Position numbers and translations under genes: made by a program. The notes beneath the pieces were generated by a model. That model made no database searches and was not told the origin of the DNA. It was given only the letters and a program-made list of their open reading frames with translations. A stretch of DNA of 64,000 nucleotides from Roseovarius sp. (lineage in GTDB: Bacteria; Pseudomonadota; Alphaproteobacteria; Rhodobacterales; Rhodobacteraceae). Position 1 is the stretch's first letter; each line of letters begins with the position of its first letter. The DNA lies in contig JARGOC010000014.1 of the NCBI GenBank assembly GCA_029212365.1, positions 47,871-111,870 on the forward strand, in the 5' to 3' direction. Shown here piece after piece: positions 62,900 through 64,000 of the stretch.

Positions 62900-63790
62900 T
62901 TACTTTTTGTTCCACCACATAAAAACGCCGTTTTTGGGAAGCAACGCTTGATCAATTCGAACTATTCTACAATTATCCCCACCGCAAGGCTCGATATCAG
63001 AGTCGAACGAATTCGATGGATGGATTGGCTCGATGAAGACATCAAAGTAAGTTGGATCGTATCGAAGTTTTAGTTCTAAGTTTTCGCAAACTGATCCAGA
63101 TTGATACAGGTCATTGTCGTCTACACGTTTTAGCTGAACAAAGGTAACTCTTACTCTCAATTCTGAATTTGCAGGGATACTCCTGACAACGAGGAACCTT
63201 TGTCTTCCGATTTCATCTTCGGCCGCATGATCTAGAGCGTCAAATTGCTCACTTGGGATCGATTGATCACCAATAACTAGAGATTGAAGACCCAATCCTT
63301 CTACCTCTGGTTCGTTTAATCCAGCAATCTTTGAGAAGTGGAAACGAAGGTCGTGCTCCACTGTTTTCTCAGAAACATTTTTCAAACTATAGTCAAATTC
63401 ACATCTCATTTTTACCCAACCGGGTTCTACCTCGGGTGTGATGAGTTCGTAGTCCAGTTTCTGATAGGTTTTAATAATCGCTGGAGAAAAAACAAAATCT
63501 TCCAGAACGGAAAACGCGCTTCTCGGAAAATTGACGCTGTAGAGATATCCAAACACGTTTTGGCTAATTAGACGCGCTTTTTCTTGTGTATATCTATCGT
63601 ACTCCTGTCTTGCTTTAGATTCCACAAGATTGGCTACAACCCAAGCAATCACGAAAGCAAATCCAATTTCCAGCGGGAAGCCGTACAGTAGCTTCTCAAG
63701 CCAGGATTTTGGTGGGAAGCTTAGAAACAAAGCGAGCGAAACGACGATCACCAGAATTCCAAGAACCAAAGTCCAGTTACTTTTCAACAT
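62900..63790 (-). CDS. Unknown two-helix membrane protein in AT-richer DNA
   Basis: A 296-residue protein with two N-terminal transmembrane helices (about residues 5-27 and 31-53), then a charged stretch (ESKARQEYDRYTQEKARLIS) and a soluble, beta-rich C-terminal domain of about 220 residues. I do not recognise it. ATG 63790 was chosen over an upstream codon because the hydrophobic helix follows directly. The DNA here is about 43% GC in the row I counted, clearly lower than the flanks, which suggests recent acquisition. Confidence 0.65.
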   Translation of the reverse strand: MLKSNWTLVLGILVIVVSLALFLSFPPKSWLEKLLYGFPLEIGFAFVIAWVVANLVESKARQEYDRYTQEKARLISQNVFGYLYSVNFPRSAFSVLEDFVFSPAIIKTYQKLDYELITPEVEPGWVKMRCEFDYSLKNVSEKTVEHDLRFHFSKIAGLNEPEVEGLGLQSLVIGDQSIPSEQFDALDHAAEDEIGRQRFLVVRSIPANSELRVRVTFVQLKRVDDNDLYQSGSVCENLELKLRYDPTYFDVFIEPIHPSNSFDSDIEPCGGDNCRIVRIDQALLPKNGVFMWWNKK

Positions 63791-63832
63791 AATCTTCAAT
63801 CTAAAATCTCCAAGATGGTGAACAAACTGCAA

Positions 63833-64000
63833 AGAATGTGTAGCTGAAAAAAATGTGGTGCCGCAACTAAAAGTAGATAATGCGGTGAGTGTTAACCTGG
63901 GTATTAGTCAAAATCTCCTGACTTTTTCCTTTACTGTTTGCGAGGTGACCTGCCCCCCAAGGCTCCCTCATTCATAACGAGAGTCTGCGGGTCTGGTTTT
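63833..64000. other. AT-rich intergenic stretch, possible IS end at the edge
   Basis: The last 168 bp hold no gene. GAGGTGACCTGCCCCCC near 63940-63956 resembles ends of IS3-family-type elements I have seen, so an insertion sequence may begin at the window edge. This is a weak, memory-based resemblance. Confidence 0.3.

Overview
The window is a stretch of alphaproteobacterial chromosome, most likely from the Rhodobacterales (Roseobacter group). The evidence is a GcrA cell-cycle regulator, a PopZ-like polar protein beside pcm and tolC, families typical of this order (DUF6455, DUF6280-like, the short outer-membrane lipoprotein near 58.7 kb), GC-rich codon use, and small palindromic intergenic repeats of the kind common in these genomes. 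Nothing looks like a plasmid backbone or a complete prophage.

Layout. 0-9.5 kb: envelope and housekeeping genes (partial LuxR-type regulator, inositol-monophosphatase family enzyme, a YbbA/YbbP-type ABC exporter divergent from the esterase tesA, cold-shock protein, L,D-transpeptidase), then a REP-associated tyrosine transposase (RAYT) with REP palindromes in and after it, and ettA. 9.5-11.1 kb: the most interesting locus, a retron. It has a reverse transcriptase with all retron-type motifs and a ~125-residue N-terminal extension. Directly before its start codon lies a ~150-nt element bounded by a perfect 12-bp inverted repeat (a1/a2) and containing hairpins, with a plausible promoter placed to start transcription at a1. 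11-15.2 kb: PAS-GGDEF-EAL protein, nadD, dacB.

15.6-31.3 kb: a 16-gene metabolic island. One half is a LysR regulator divergent from an M20 peptidase, a NitT/TauT-type ABC importer and an allophanate-hydrolase-like amidase. The other half is ferredoxin-NADP reductase and ferredoxin FdxA divergent from a DUF971 protein, an AprA-like flavoprotein, a dicluster ferredoxin, a HEAT-repeat protein, a second NitT/TauT importer and a Crp/Fnr-type regulator. It looks like uptake plus redox and amide-bond processing of small organic N or S compounds. The substrates cannot be read from the sequence.

31.3-36.7 kb: accessory region with an IS3-family remnant, an AraC regulator, a four-gene operon of mostly exported proteins of unknown function with a perfect 8-bp tandem repeat between two of its genes, two small exported cysteine-containing proteins, and tRNA-Cys. 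36.8-58.6 kb: core genes (pcm, tolC, PopZ-like, cobQ, TPR protein, efp, ygfZ-like, glycosyltransferase, phosphatase, aminotransferases, crotonase, EI24 protein, nitroreductase, M48 peptidase, YigZ-like, hemolysin III, rimO, gcrA, ABC-2 permease). A ~143-bp MITE-like element occurs twice, near 40.4 kb and 59.5 kb. 59.6-64 kb: an alanine-repeat protein with a variable-looking GCC-rich tract, lepA, then an AT-richer segment with one unknown membrane protein. All calls come from reading the sequence; no database search was run.
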